Source of the DNA: Epiperipatus broadwayi | Lineage: Eukaryota > Onychophora > Udeonychophora > Euonychophora > Peripatidae | Assembly (NCBI GenBank): GCA_028023455.1 | Contig: JAQFVV010012509.1 | Location: forward strand, 1,856,001 to 1,920,000 | DNA length: 64,000 bases | Direction of reading: 5' to 3' | Shown: positions 34,934 through 48,900 of the stretch, piece by piece | Layout of the letters: the number at the start of each line of letters is the position of its first letter | Position numbering within the stretch: the stretch's first letter is position 1 | Notes under the pieces: generated by a model | Databases searched by the model: none | The model's input: the letters and a program-made list of their open reading frames with translations, nothing else | Told to the model about the DNA's origin: nothing | Translations under genes and position numbers: made by a program

Positions 34934-35480
34934 CTTAAGTGTTTGAAAATGAGAGCGTGAAGATATTAAGCAGTCACTTTAAATTAGTTCATTATGCTTG
35001 AATGAATGATGCAAAATTATTTAAAAATTTACTATACATCATTCTTAGTTGAAGTTAAAACATGTGCATTAGCCTGATCGCTCATTTACAATTACAATTT
35101 ATTAACATAGCACTATATAAATAAATTTTTTATTGTATATATGTTTAACCTCACCTAAGAATGGCATATAATAAATTTTAAATAATTTCGCAAGAGTCAT
35201 TTATTCAAGCATAATGAAGTAATTTAAAGTTACTGCTTAATATCTTCATGCTCTCATCTCCAAACATTTAAAATTGGCCCATACTTTTATACATTTGGGT
35301 TGAAAAGATAGATGGATTCATTCTATCTTTTCATAAAGACTTTACCTTATGTTTGAGAATGAGAGTATTCATTTACGTATAATTTAAAATCTGTAAAGCG
35401 CATGTGCATTAGTCTGATCACTAATTTACAATTACAATTTATTAACATAGTGCTATATAAATAAATAACTTATTGTTTAT
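34934..35480. repeat. Foldback repeat related to family F5
   Basis: An arm at 34934-35035 (TGTTTGAAAATGAGAGCGTGAAGATATTAAGCAG...) pairs with 35165-35270. A direct repeat of CATGTGCATTAG.CTGATC.CT followed by TTACAATTACAATTTATTAA occurs at about 35062 and 35402. The internal phrases GAAAAGATAGATGG and AAAGCGCATGTGCA link it to the copies at 37.8 kb and 61.2 kb. This is mixed tandem and inverted organisation. Confidence 0.7.
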
Positions 35481-37512
35481 AAGTAATTGGTTTTATTGGG
35501 ATCATACAAAAACTAAATCCTAGAATATAAGCTGTCTTGATATAAGGTCACATACCCTATGACTCATGAAACAGGAATTGGATAGAATAAAGTAATTACG
35601 ACTAGAACAAATATTTTTTTTAAAAAACAATTATTTAATATCTAATTAATAACAACAACAAAAAAATGACATGATAGTAGATAATTTCAAACATCCACTT
35701 CATCAAAAATAAATATACAGTTTGATAAAATTATATTAACCAATCAATTTGTTTTAGTCGTGGATTAATTCTAAATTCATTAAGCTATTTCTTTAAAATA
35801 GTTAAGATTTTTCTATTTTTATAGTATTTTCAAAAATCAAAGATGACAATCTTTGGTTTAATTTTTAAAAATATTTAAGAAATAATTAAATAAACATGTT
35901 CAGAATCAAAGATAACAATCTTTGATTCAGCTGAGTAAGATTTAAAAATTTTTTTTAACTTCACTAAAGATTTTTTTATTTTTATTTTAAAAAAACTATT
36001 TCATCATTTGTAATAGAAATTTAATAAGTTTTAGAAGGGGGGGGGGTATCTAACAATTTAAAATATTTTAACTTACTGAAGTATTTACTATTATCAATTC
36101 TTATAGAACACACACACACAAAATTTATTACATTAATGAAACAAAAACAAATTTTCTATTAATAAAAATATAATGTGTACACAAAAAAGAAATATCTATA
36201 GCCATGGCTTTAATGTTCATGGAGTCCTTTCCATTAGCTATTTCCAGTTTTCTTTTCAATTGAGCTTTTCTTTGAAGACTTCTTAACATGAGCATGGTTA
36301 AATTGGTCATTTCTCAGGTCTGTAGCAAATCTAGATGCATGAAAAAGTATTTTTTTTGTCCATTTGGTTCTCTTGAATTTTCATGTGAGACAGACAGACA
36401 GAACATGCTCTTGATGGAAGGCATGATTGTAGACTACTTTAGGGGAGAGGATGCTTTCTCTACATTTTTATTCCAGTGAAGGTAGGTTATATGAAAAAAG
36501 GCGATGCCTAGCTTTTAGGTGAATCTAGCACATGGTTTTCATGATACAAATCATTTTAATACTTAACTCATAATATGCTAAAAGCTGGATTAAGAACTGC
36601 TATTCTATTCAATAGCTTGGTATCAGCTGAATTTAGCTTGGTCTGCTCTTTCTTCAACACCTAAATTAGGAATACTTTTATCTTTTTCTACAGCAGAATT
36701 AAGATTTTACTGCTCTCTTCAACAATTAAGTTAGACATACTTCTTTCTACTATCTTTTTCAGTAGCAGAAGTAAGATTTGACTATTCTCTTCAGTTAAAT
36801 TAGCAATAATCTCTTCAGACACTTGGGTATTATCACTAATTCTCACTCTACATATATATATATTTTTAGAACAATCTTGCCCATTGACCAATTACAATCT
36901 GTCTCTTACATGATAATTTTCATGACAACCAATTAGATAAAATTCTATAAATACAATCATTCGGCCAATTTCCTTTTTAATCATAGATATTGAAAACAAG
37001 TCAATAACTTAAATTTAACAACATAAAATTCTTGATATTCCTTTACAATTAAAAATAAAATCTTGCCAAAACAATAAGATAGTCAATTAATTGCACTGAT
37101 TTGATTTTTCTTTTTCATTAAAGGGAAATAAAAAAACAACTGCTTAATTAAAAATAAAATGTACAAAGTTATTAAAATCCTATTTTGCTCTTCCCTCTTC
37201 TTTATTTTTTTATTACTTTTTTGAAAAAAACAAAACAACAAACTTAAATATATTTAATGTTTGAAAATTTTCATACTATCATATAGAGATTTTACAAACA
37301 TTGAGTTAAATAATGATCCTTTAAAAATAATAGGTCTCTGCAAATTTAAATATTTTCCCCATATTAATAAAATAATTTTTTATTCTCAAAACTGAGGAAC
37401 ATCCTGTGAACTATCTATTTATTTATTTATTTTTAATGTAGCTATGTAACCAACTGGTTACAGTATATATCAAGATGTGTGATGTATATATAAAACTTAC
37501 ATATGAGACATT
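35481..37512. other. AT-rich stretch with a possible last exon
   Basis: Mostly featureless. On the minus strand a short frame around 36370-36210 reads RFATDLRNDQFNHAHVKKSS then a lysine-rich end and a stop. Its composition is less AT-driven than its surroundings, but I see no splice acceptor or second exon. A 10-base G run is at 36037-36046. Two imperfect copies of TCTTCAGNTNANTTAG.. lie at 36650-36800. Confidence 0.3.
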
Positions 37513-37605
37513 GCTTCCAAGATCAGTTATGGAAATGAAAGAAATTTAATTTTTCTTTATGCGCATTACTTGCAACAAAATATATTTATGTTAAAGAAAA
37601 AGAAA
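37513..37605. repeat. Interspersed repeat F6, copy 2
   Basis: GCTTCCAAGATCAGTTATGG..GAAATTTAATTTTTCTTTATG.GCATTACTTGCAA matches the copies at 34390-34625 and 45455-45715. Non-coding. Confidence 0.6.
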
Positions 37606-37759
37606 ATAACTAGATTGAAAAAGTAAAATAAAATTGCTTACATTTAGAATCATTCAATACACACAAACAGTCATATTCTAAAGTGCAAAACAGACTATTA
37701 TTTTGTAGCATCATAAATTGTATAAAAAAATTAAAAAGGTTATATACTTACAGCTTATA

Positions 37760-37975
37760 AATAAATCATTTTTATATAGCGCAATGTTTGAAAACTGTAA
37801 TATTTAAAACAGCATTACGCTGTTGCACATGCGCTTTGAAGATTTTAACTATAAATGAATGAATACTAACACTCAACCACATGATAAAGTCTTTGGAAAA
37901 GACTATAAAATCTTCAAAGCGCATGTGCAACAGCATAATGCTGTTTTAAATATTACAGCTTATAGTAAATTAGTC
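37760..37975. repeat. Foldback element F5, copy 2
   Basis: The arm 37797-37852 (GTAATATTTAAAACAGCATTACGCTGTTGCACATGCGC...) pairs with 37904-37960, leaving a 50-bp loop. Each arm also has an internal hairpin (AACAGCATTACGCTGTT). TTTTATATAGCGCAATGTTT at the left is shared with 61167-61190. Non-coding. The class is unclear; the inverted ends fit a MITE, but no target duplication is evident. Confidence 0.75.
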
Positions 37976-39069
37976 CTCCGAGTAACATTTAAACCAATAC
38001 ATTAGAGTTCTAATTCTTGTTCAGGGCAAGGTAAATCTCCATTCATTCTTTTCCATAAAAATATATATATAAAAAAGAAGTTATTTTTATAAAAAGTTTA
38101 AAAAAAAATTCAATTTTTATTACAGAAAAAAAAAAAAAAAGTTTTTTAAAGTCATCAAAATTACTCAAATAATGATGTATGTCACGTGTTTCTAGCCTAT
38201 ACCGATACCATGCTAGGATGATTTCAAGCCTGTGATTAGTCAAAAATCTTGAAAGGGAATCCTTTTGAGATAGTTCAAAGTTGAGTAATTATAAAAATCA
38301 AGTTAACAAATTTATATTTGAATGTAGAACATCTGTGATGAATATTGATTCCCATCTGTTTGTAACATATAATAACAATAATTGCAATTCTATATTGGAA
38401 GTTTATTTTTATATCAACCCTCTGTGAACATTTTATAAAATTATTTATTTTATATTTAATCTATTTATTTATTTAAAACTTGCTGAATCCTGGATGCCAT
38501 TTTGAATTTTAAAAAAATACAAAAAGTATATTTTGTACAATATCTTCAGTTTGAACATAGTAAATATATAATTATATATATTATAACAGTCAGAATCGTG
38601 TGATCAGCCAACATGATTCAGGGACCTAGCAAAAATACTTCAAAACCAACATGTTCTGGATATGGTAGTCATGGAACAGTACTAAGCTTTAACCTATTTG
38701 CCAGTGCTCCAAAAACTCCACTATCCGACCAGCGCTTTTGATGCTACTAATGATAATTGCTTTCCGTTGGTCCCGGTGATTAGGGTAAAACAAGGACTCT
38801 ACAGATTCAAACCCAGCCCCAATCATGCATTAAATGAATTTAAAATACCAGCCCCATCAGAACCTAATACTTTGATACAGATTAGAATACCATTTTTATA
38901 TATTTTGTAGGTTTTGAATATACACAGATTATTTAATTAAGTTGTGGATACAGTTGGGTGGATGTGGTGAACCAGGGAAAGACATGATAAGTGTATAACC
39001 ATAAATGTACATACTGTATTCACAACAAATACAATAAAAGATAGAAGTAACAATAATCATGTTTGGATC
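37976..39069. other. AT-rich stretch, possible SINE relic at 38.65-38.85 kb
   Basis: Mostly featureless. At 38640-38830 the G+C rises, and the minus strand carries CTGGGTTTGAATC, which resembles a tRNA B box. I cannot find the matching A box, so it stays unassigned. A similar GGGTTTGAATCCAG is at about 39828 on the + strand. Confidence 0.35.
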
Positions 39070-39510
39070 TTATTATATATAATCCATGTATGAGCATTAC
39101 AAGTGAACCAGAAATTATAATTACAACAATATTTAAATATCAGTATTAGATGTGTGAGAGCACTACAAAGAACTATCTATTGATAATGGTAACAATATTT
39201 ATGTATCAGTATGATAAGTGTATAAGTATTACAAATAAATCATGTCAATAATGATAACAACAGTTATGAATCAGTATGATACTGTATGGGCATTATAAAT
39301 GAACTAGCAGTTAATGATGAACATAATATTTAGGTATCAGTATGATAATGCATGAGAATTTACAAAGAAACTATAGGTTACAATGACAATAATATTTGTG
39401 TACCAGTATATGAGCATTATAAATAAACTAGAAGTTAACATTTAGATATCAGTGCTATGCATGTATGAGCATTACACAAAAAAATTATATGTTGATAATG
39501 ATAATATTTG
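39070..39510. repeat. Diverged minisatellite, about seven ~62-bp units
   Basis: Units share CATGTATGAGCATTACAAATAAA.., GTTNATAATGATAACAATATTTA and GTATCAGTATGATA in the same order, repeating from ATCCATGTATGAGCATTACA at 39081 to about 39510. Divergence between units is high, so the array is old. Confidence 0.8.
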
Positions 39511-42500
39511 ATCAAGAAATATGCCACTAGAAAATTAATCCGCCAATTGTCAAGAGTAAACACAATACCTGGTTATATTAAGTTATAGGCTAGAAATATA
39601 TATATAACAAATTGATGTGCGTGTACACATATATAGGGGAAGCTAAGTATTTTTTATTATATTTACTTTTAGTATTTATTCCCAGCAGGAGTTATGGAAC
39701 AAAGCGTAATTCTAGCTCCCTTTATTATTAACAATTACCTTATAAATATGGTTTATCCATCTCACACAACATTACTAACAGGCATGATCAAGAAATCTAA
39801 TTACAGAAATCAGTGGTATCTGGGTTTGAATCCAGTGCCGGCTATATTATTATTGGCATTGGCTAGATAGGCCAATCTCCATTATCGAGTACTAAAATAT
39901 ATAGATGTTTTTATGAAGATGCATCCACTGTCGGCGTGGAGCATGGGCTATGAACCCTATCGTCATACAGTATTTATCGGCTCAAAACATGATTATCTCC
40001 AGGACTGGTAAAATATATGTCTGGTAGCTCGCATAGCATCACTCAACATATATTCATTATTAAAAGCACATAGGCACAGATCATTCTACCAAGTAATACT
40101 GATATACTTGCCAAAAAGGCACTAATTCATATTTGGCTGGATATTTAAGCCTGTATTTAAAATTTAATAAACAAGTAATAATGTGAAAATGGAGACAACC
40201 ATATTTTATGGGCTATAAAATGCCCATGAGCTTAAATATAAAGCTTATTTACAAATTATCATTGTAAATTGCTAAGGAGGGAGTAAGATATGACTGCTGA
40301 GAGAGTACTTTTCCCCTAAATGTATGCGTCATTAAATATATATATAGTCAAATGGAACACTTTTATAATAAGTAATGTTGCCTGTTTTACATTTAAGAAA
40401 AAAAAAAAAATTTTTAACACATAAATAAATGCATATATATATATTATTTCATTTAATTGTCATAAAGAATCTCAATCTCAAGCAAATATAAACTAAATAG
40501 ATAATGATTCTAGCACTCAATTACACTTAATTTTGTTAACAAGGCATTGGCTTAACTACCTATATACGAATAGATTGAGAGTTTTAATTCAGATATTTGA
40601 TTTTCTCTCTCTTTTTTTTAAAGAAATAAATGATATTTTTTAACTAACAAGGATTTGGACGAATGATTTAAGAAGTTCAAGTTTGCATTTGTGACTTTAA
40701 AGTTGTAATATAATTATTATTCTCCCCTTTTAGATTGGAGACAAAACAAACAAATTTATGTATAAATTGATTTAATAATAAAAATATCATTTTGTTCAAT
40801 ACTTGCGAGTTGGCATAGATAAAATTAAGCAATAAAGTATATACTTTTATAACTAAAGAAAATATATGTGGCATATTTCTAAATAAATAATAAAAAGTGG
40901 TATTCATAAAATTTCTAGACTTTCGTTCCATTAATAATTAGAAATTAAAATTTTGTACCATTAATAATTAGAAAAATAAGTTATGACATAGATTGACTTG
41001 CTATAAAAGAGTTACTACTTCATATATATATATGTATCACTGTCTTTTTAATCTACATCCTTCTTTGGGATAGAGTCTTTTACCAAGCAGTTATGAATCT
41101 GAGGAATTTAAATTTAGATATTCTAGACTTTTTATAGACAGCATTTTAATTTTTTTTTTTAAAGATTAAAAGTACATACTTGCACTGTTTGATGATTACT
41201 TTGGTGATGCATCTGTCTTCTCACTAGTTAATACTTATTTCTGGGCTGACTCTTGGTTTATTAGACACAGGACCAGATTGGATTCGAAGTTGGCACATTC
41301 TCCCTTTTTTGGAAGCAGTAACATAGAATCAATAAGTTTCTTCTCCCCCAAAGATGCATTCTCTTCCTTTGGAGGTCATTCCGAGAAGAATGCAAAACTT
41401 GTACTACTCAGAAAGTCATGGTGATCTGTGGCATCAGCTTACATTGCTTTCTAGAAAAATAACCCAGTATTTATAAGCCTGTAACTTAAAAAAAAAAACT
41501 TTACTTAGCCAAACCAAAAATCATGTCTAGACCTTGTTTACTCTTATTTTTCCTTTTAACAAAAATATCTCAATTGATTCTCCAGACTCAACTTTTGTCA
41601 GACACGAAAATATACTGGTTGACTGATTTTTAATTTACACTAGTCTGCAAAATCTTATGAAGATTAAATTAAGGTAAGAAAATTTTAACTGCCCCCTAAA
41701 GACGAGAAATAATTAGTGTCCCAATGGAATTGTCTTTTCCAAATGTTTCAACATAAACTCATAAATTCCTGCCTTTCACTAAAGGTTTTGCTATCAATTA
41801 GTAAAAATCTGTTACTTGCAAAACAGAATGAGTCAACTTAATTTTTTTCCATTTTTTTTTTAGGAAATATATACAAGACAAAGAAAATATTATTTTCTTT
41901 TCCAAATATATATAACTGAAATCTAATTCAACAAAAACAATATATATACATGCCCTATCATTCACTCGCCCACACACATGCATCTGTATATTATTTTCTA
42001 GTAAAAAAATGAAAAATTAGCTATTTGATCTATTACCCTAGATTTATATTATCTTTAAACAAATATCATGAAGCTCTGGGTGCATACACACTGACTGCTT
42101 CAATATTGTTAGAAAGAACAAATATAAAATGAAAAAATAGTTATTACTGTAACGGTATACATATATGCCATTACATCACTTTCAAATAAAAGTGGAAAAG
42201 ATTGATAGATAGAATCGCCCTCAAATAGAAATATAAAAAAATTAATAAAAATTTGATTTAAATCAATATATACAATGTGCATAGATGGTAAACTAACTGA
42301 TTAATTATTTCAAGTTAGAAGTTTAAAAATCTAAAAACAAAAGATTTGATTTTAATGTAATCAAAAATAATAAAAGCTGTTAATTATTTTCTGTTTAAAG
42401 TTATTTTTAATCTTAGTAGAACGGAAATGATTTTCTATAATGATATAACAAACAGGCTCCTGGGCATTTAACCGATTGTAGGTTAGTCAAGAGATCAATT

Positions 42501-43159
42501 ACAAAATATACTAGTGATAAAATTTTGAGTTTCCACTCAAAAGTAAGCTGGTCAATAATGATGCAAATGAACACAGTCCACAGAGAAAATCATTGCCAAT
42601 AATTAACAGCGCCAAGTGGGGCAAGATCGATCGTGGAATTTGATGATATGAATTCAAAATGGTAAAAAAAGAAAAATTTTAAGTCTTTTTGGATGGCTCT
42701 TGCTGATTACGTCTTTATTAAACATATTTCATATGTGTATTGCGGATCTCCAAAATGTTGGGGTCATGCAATAAATTACATTTACCGTATTTGCACCAGC
42801 CGAGATGACCTCTAGAGTGATGGTTCCCAGAAAATGGCCAGCAGCAGATTTATCTGCACCTAGGACAATATTAATATGGGATGGAAAGAACTGTGAATTG
42901 AGTTATGTAATGTATCAATGACCGCAAAGCAACTTCAATAAACCTACAACCATGGAAAGTATGAATTTTTTTTAAAATGAAATATAAACTTTAATTAATC
43001 ACTACAAACTTATCAAATATTAATTTTAAGCATCACTTAACTTTTAAAAGAAATTATTTATCTGACTAAGTAAAATTTAAATTATTTATTATATTTTTTT
43101 TATATGTTTGCTACTATTTTTATTTTCATTAATTTCGTTTAGATTAATAAATTTAAAAT
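39511..43159. other. AT-rich stretch without recognisable genes
   Basis: G+C is raised at 39790-40060 (CAGTGCCGGC, TGTCGGCGTGGAGCATGGGC) without a supported frame. The rest is AT-rich with (TA)n and A/T runs. No inverted ends or gene structure found. Confidence 0.4.
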
Positions 43160-44215
43160 AGGTATAAATGGCTGCATAAATTTGTAAGATTATGTTTAGG
43201 TTTGTTAATTTTTGTTTCGTAGTTGAATTGGTCTGGTATAGGGATGTACAGGTGTTTTATGTTAATGTATCTGGGGAGGCGCATTGGATTCTCATTCCCT
43301 TGTGCCATGTTAGCATACAGGGTATAATATAATATCCACACCCAAAATGGTAGCCATCAATTTACCAATGGTTGTATACGTATTTTCCTATGCCGTTTAT
43401 AGAGCACTTTTATATATATATATTTTAAATGATTTTGTTCCTCCAGCTGACACACAATCGTGCTTTGGAAAAAATATAAGGATCCTGTTTTTTGAATATG
43501 ATCATGCAGAAATACCCCTTTCTATTTCAGACCCAGTGGACCTTCATTTTGGTATCACCACTTGGGCAATGGATCATTCCTGCTTGTCGATTGAATTTAT
43601 TAATGATCATGGGGAAGATGCTCATTCCTTCCTATCATGATCTATTAATTCTCTAATGATGTCATGCAACAGATGTAAATTCCTGTCAGCATGATTGTTA
43701 TGCTAACATTCTCATTTGGCATTGATCACATTGGTATATCAGTAAGCTACCGTTGGTTTGGACATGAACTTTTAGCCTAGAGTTAAAAGGATTGGGTTAG
43801 TTAAATGTGTATTCTATGTAGCATATTTACTTTGAGCAAAATATTAAAATTGTGTTAAATCTATTGAATGTATTCATCTGAGCATATAACATCTATTTAA
43901 TAGTTAATTCAATCTTCAAATGTTTGTATTAATGTGTGTGTGTGCATAATAAAAAATGTTTTGTTGAATTAATTTTAGCAGTAACTTATTTTATATATTT
44001 TATTATTTTAAAATCAAGAATTAGAAATTTTGAATATACACTGATATTTTAAGCTCAGCTTCTTCATGAGCTAGTGAGTAAGGCTTTCATTTTAGATAGA
44101 AGTTGAACCTCATCCATATGCATGCTTCACCTTTATAAATTTTCTTGGTTCGAATAGCCTAGTGGTGCCCTGACATAGCAGATAGGTTTGTGAGGTTTCA
44201 ATGACAGTTATATTA
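43160..44215 (+). repeat. Unknown interspersed repeat R, copy 2
   Basis: Order matches copy 1 at 18668-19620: TGGCTGCATAAATTTGTAAG at the start, TTTCGTAGTTGAATTGG, CACATTGGTATATCAGTAAG, ACTTTTAGCCTAGAGTTAAA, CTTCATGAGCTAGTGAG and the end block GGTTCGAATAGCCTAGTGG. A 97-codon frame at 43347-43640 is not conserved in copy 1. The 3' half of this unit is also present as two tandem inverted copies just downstream. Confidence 0.7.
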
Positions 44216-44361
44216 CCTTAAAAAATTCTTGAAAAAAAGTTTTTAATACTTTAAATGTATTGGTTCACAAATTCTATATTTTGAGAGTTAAATTTTAAAT
44301 TCACATTATAGCCAGCTACATTATATTCCTCTTAAAATTCTGGGGTGTGTGTATGTGATGA

Positions 44362-45437
44362 TATAACGGTCAGGGATTATGGACCCTTTATCTGTCATAC
44401 AGGGTGCCACGAGGTCATTTGAACCTAGAAAATTTATAATCTAGGCACCTTGGGAAAAATCCAACTTTTATAAACTGTTAGCCCTAGACACTAGCTCAAG
44501 GTGTAGCTGAGATTTAAAATCTAAATTCCTAAATGTATTTCTATATTAAAAAATAAATAAAGTCATTGGCAGTAATAGTCACAAAACATTTATTTACGCA
44601 CATATAACTTTGAGAAATACATTAATATTGCTTTAGATTGTATTATTAATTTTCAATTTAAGTTGTTATTTTATTAAGTCCGCACAGATGGACAGTTTAT
44701 ATAATATTTTTATTTTATAATGTTGAGTATAGATAGGCTACATAGAGTATGCAATTAAAAAACTTTTAAAAAGATTTAACCTCCGGCTAAAAGTTTATAG
44801 TCAAACCACACTAGCTTGCTGATATACAGATGCAACCAATGGAATATGAAAATATTAGCATAAAACCATGCTGAGATCGAGACTTAATCTCAGGGTTATG
44901 GGTTCTCCCCATGTTGGGTGCCAATTATAATGGTTGGGGAATATGGACACTTTCCCTATCTGCCATACAGGATGCCATGAGGCCATTTGAACCTAGAAAA
45001 TTTATAATCTAGGGACATACCCATTGGGAAAAACTTTTATAAACTTTTAGTCCTAGACACTAACTCAAAGAGTAGCTGAGATTTAAAATCTAAATAGCTA
45101 AATGTATTTCAATATTTCAAAAAAAAAAAAAACCACTGCCAGTAATAATCACAAAACATTTATTTACGCACATATAACTTTGAGGAATAAATTAATATTG
45201 CTTTAGATTTTATTATTAATTTTAAATTTAAATTATTTTAGTAAGTCCGCATAGATGGACAATTTTTATATTTTTATTTAAAATGTTGAGTATAGATAGG
45301 TTACATAGAGTACACAATTAAAAAATGTTTTAGACCATTTAACCTCAGGCTAAAAGTTCATAACCAAATCACACTAGCTTCCTGATATACAGATGCAACC
45401 AATGCAATATGAAAATGTTAGCATAAAACCATGCTGC
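44362..45437 (-). repeat. Repeat R, two tandem minus-strand copies
   Basis: Units at 44362-44874 and 44928-45437 are direct repeats of each other (offset about 565 bp, roughly 88-90% identical). They are inverted relative to the copy at 43160-44215. Both start, on the + strand, with TATAA.GGT..GGG.ATATGGAC and end AGCATAAAACCATGCTG. They are separated by a 53-bp segment containing GAGACTTAATCTCAGGG. One forward copy followed by two inverted tandem copies is the same kind of arrangement seen for the PLE insertions. Confidence 0.85.
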
Positions 45438-45454
45438 AGGAATGAAATGTAATA

Positions 45455-45715
45455 GCTTATGATATAGATGACAGACATATGATACAGATACACACAAAAC
45501 AGACACAAATGTAATACTTCCAACATCAGTTATGACAGTGAAATAAATTTGCTTATTCTTTATAATCATTATTTGCAAAAAAATATTGTTTTTATAATAA
45601 ACAAGTAGAAGAAAAGGTTGAAATAATTATTTATATGCACAAAAATCAGTTACAGCTTCCAGTGACAGTTATGACAATGAAATAAATTTGATTTTTCATT
45701 ATAATTATTCCTTAA
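45455..45715. repeat. Interspersed repeat F6, copies 3 and 4
   Basis: CTTCCAACATCAGTTATGAC..TGAAATAAATTTG.TT at 45518 and GCTTCCAGTGACAGTTATGA..TGAAATAAATTTGATTTTTC at 45655 are two partial direct copies about 135 bp apart, adjoining repeat R. Confidence 0.6.
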
Positions 45716-45777
45716 AAAAAATTGAAATACAAGTGTACTGTATATATTTAACATAGATTTAATTAAAGGGGATTTGA

Positions 45778-45965
45778 AACCAGTCTTTCAAGCTTGCTAC
45801 AGTTATTCACTCTAGCCAATATAACTGATACACATGACCACATACATGTAGAGAAAAAAAAAGGATCTCCAATATACACATATCTTGCTGAGCCAGAACC
45901 CGTCAATTGGTCCGAATCATTATCTCCCACGCACATATATATATATCATCAGTGGTGTATGAAAA
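45778..45965 (+). repeat. Interspersed repeat F4, partial copy
   Basis: TCAAGCTTGCTACAGTTATTCACT.. CTCCAATATACACATAT.. CAGAACCCGTCAATTGGTCC aligns with 22305-22435 and with the first third of the unit at 56.6 kb. Truncated on the right after CATATATATATAT. Confidence 0.6.
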
Positions 45966-48900
45966 CAGTCAACACTTAAAACATATAAGATGAAAAATAC
46001 ATGTATAGCTTGTACAAATATTTTACATAAAATTATATTTGGTTAGATTCTAAGCCTTTGGAGTTACATATATTTATATATATCAAATTTATATCCATTG
46101 CTTTAAAATATATATATATTGGCCCTGAAGTTTAAAAAACAGAGAAAAAAAGAATTAAAAAACTATTACTAAAACATTCTTAAAAAGTGCAGATTTTATT
46201 ATATAGAAAAAAAAAAAACTCCACTGGAATACTGATTCAATAATAAAAAGAATGACATATTTATATGTATGTAGTTTGTACCAATCACACATTATATTGA
46301 TTTAAATGCTGTGATTGGTTAAAATTCTAAAAGCAGTTGCCATGAGGCTTCATGTACTGTTTAATGGTTAATAAATAATATTTTTATAAAAATAATGTTT
46401 TAAATCCAAATTATTTAAAGTTGATGTAACATTTATTATGGCAGCTTCTTTAATTTTTCTATTCTTTCTACTGTTAATTCACTTTTATACTATCTTTTTC
46501 AAAGTTATATAATATCTCTAGTAATGTAAATAAATAAATGATCTTTTATCATATTTCTGTTGGCTTAATTAATTTGAATTGTTTCACTTACATAATTGTT
46601 TTGGATATTGTTATCTTGATATGTTTTAGGCTCAATTTTATATACTCCATTTTATTAATCCTATCTTTTTTTTTTTCCCCTATGTAGTTTTATAAGTTTT
46701 TATATCTATATATTTGTTCTTTGTTGCTTTTATTGTATTTTTTTGTGTTTTTTTTGTTATTGAATTTTTTTTCCAACAGTTTTATATAATCTTTTATAAT
46801 GATTGTTGGATAATCATTATTTTGAAGTTCCTTAACTATTATATCTACCTATCTACTATATATAATCTTTTTTGTTTGAGCAATTAGTTATATTATCTTC
46901 AATGCTAGTTTTATGTATATATTGATGTTTCTTTCATTTATCATTAGTATATAATTTTATAATATGCCAACTTATTTTCTTTTTCTCTTTTTGTGTAAAT
47001 TTTGTTTACATTTAATTTTTAATATTGAAGTTAGTGTTAGAGATAAGGGTAGCTAATATATTAAATACTGTCATTTTTATAGTTATCTGTTATATATTTA
47101 TTTTATGTGAAAATTATAGTTGTGTTACTAGCATAGCAGCAATATGTATATGTAGGTGTGTGGAGAATATGTAAAATGGAACCTCATTTTAAAGCAATTT
47201 TTTTGTAAAACATTTTTTTCTAAAGCATTTTGAAAAAATTTTTTTCTTTATTATTTAAATTAAAGAATTTTATTCTCATTATCTAATTGATAAATTCTTA
47301 AAGAAGATCAGGTAAAGAATTTGCTTATCATTTTAAGAGATTTTTTTTTTTTTTTAATTTTAATATTAAAAAATTTGTTCTTTGTTAAAACTTTTCCTCT
47401 TTTATATAAAGAAAAGAAAGTAAACAGGTAAACAGACTAAGTCACCAAGATCAGATTAAAATCACTATAAAATGTAATGAATTAAGAGTAACCTAGGGGT
47501 TTTCAAAATCATACTTTCTTTTATAGAATACTATCTTAATTTATTTTTTAAAAACTCTTGAGACATTTTCTTATAGATCTTAAGTTAACATTAAAATGGG
47601 AAAAGGTTTTGTAGATTTTTGATAATAATTGATAAAATGTTCATAAAATTTTAAATATTTATAAAAGCAAGGGTCTTCAACAAAACTTTATCACTAGAAG
47701 CTTTGCCTGAGAGAACTAACATGGACATTAAAAGAATTTTCAGCTAGAAGCAACCCACCTTTTTCAGTCAACTGACCCTCCAATGTTAGTATTTGTAATC
47801 TTGACAAAAAAATTTGTTCACGTAAGTTTTACTAACAAGTCTGTCTTCCTGAATTCGTAAATTATCATCTAAGACTTCTGCAATGATTTGATGATATTTA
47901 TATGTATTATACCGGTTCATCCAAACCCTGTTAAGATGAACATGTGTACATATTGAACATGAAAAAAAATATGGCGACATGCCAGGGTAAGAAGCAATTT
48001 TAAATCTATTTACTATCACCTTTATATTCAAACATAAGAAATATTGATTCAACTTTTATGTTTGTTTTTTTTTTTCATTAAGTATAGATTAAACATTTTC
48101 TTCAAAATTTTATAAGCTATCACATTTTACACACATATTCTCGAGGTTACAGCCTCGGTAAATATTACTTACGTAATCAATGTGCATCTAATAAATTTAT
48201 AATTACAACTTTAAATTACTGTAATAGATTTCTAACTATAAGATCTTTCCATTGACTCGTAAATCCAAAGATTTCGCGAGTATTAATGGGTAATAAGAAA
48301 TGTGGACTTAATCGGTGAAGTATTGAATAGCTTCACGCCCACAGATCTAACCGCTTCAGCTTCACCTATTTAAATAGAAAGTAGGTTAAAGTAAAGAAGG
48401 GTTCCCCTCTTTTCTTCGATAGCATAAGCTTGTGGTTAAACACCTGTAGAGGTCCCTACTATTGCATTTTACACGCATATTCTCGATGTTACAGCCTCGG
48501 TAAATATTACTTAAGCTACTTCTTACGAATCCACTGTTTAATTCAAAGATTGGCTTTTCTTGCATTCATCACTTGTGACTAATTAATTATCTTTACCATT
48601 CTATTCTATCAGCTTTACATATTTATTTCCAGGAATTTTTTATCTGTTTTTCACATTCAATTTATGATTAATAAAAATACTTAACAAAGATAAATGAATG
48701 CTTTCTTACGTGGATGCAATTAAGTTTCTCTGAAGCCTTTTTTTAGTTGCCTTTCCTTATTCATGGTTATCATAGGCTGAATTAAAATTAACAACTGGAT
48801 TTTTGTATTATCTTGGCTAGAATTAGATGATCAGAATTGGCAAACAGGTCATAATGAAGATTAATTTACTCCATGGTATTAATAATTACTTTTAAAATCT

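Noticed and set aside
44362-45437. The two direct R copies as LTRs of a retrovirus-like element
   Set aside because: Only 53 bp separate them, there is no primer-binding site or gag-pol between, and a third copy is inverted next to them.
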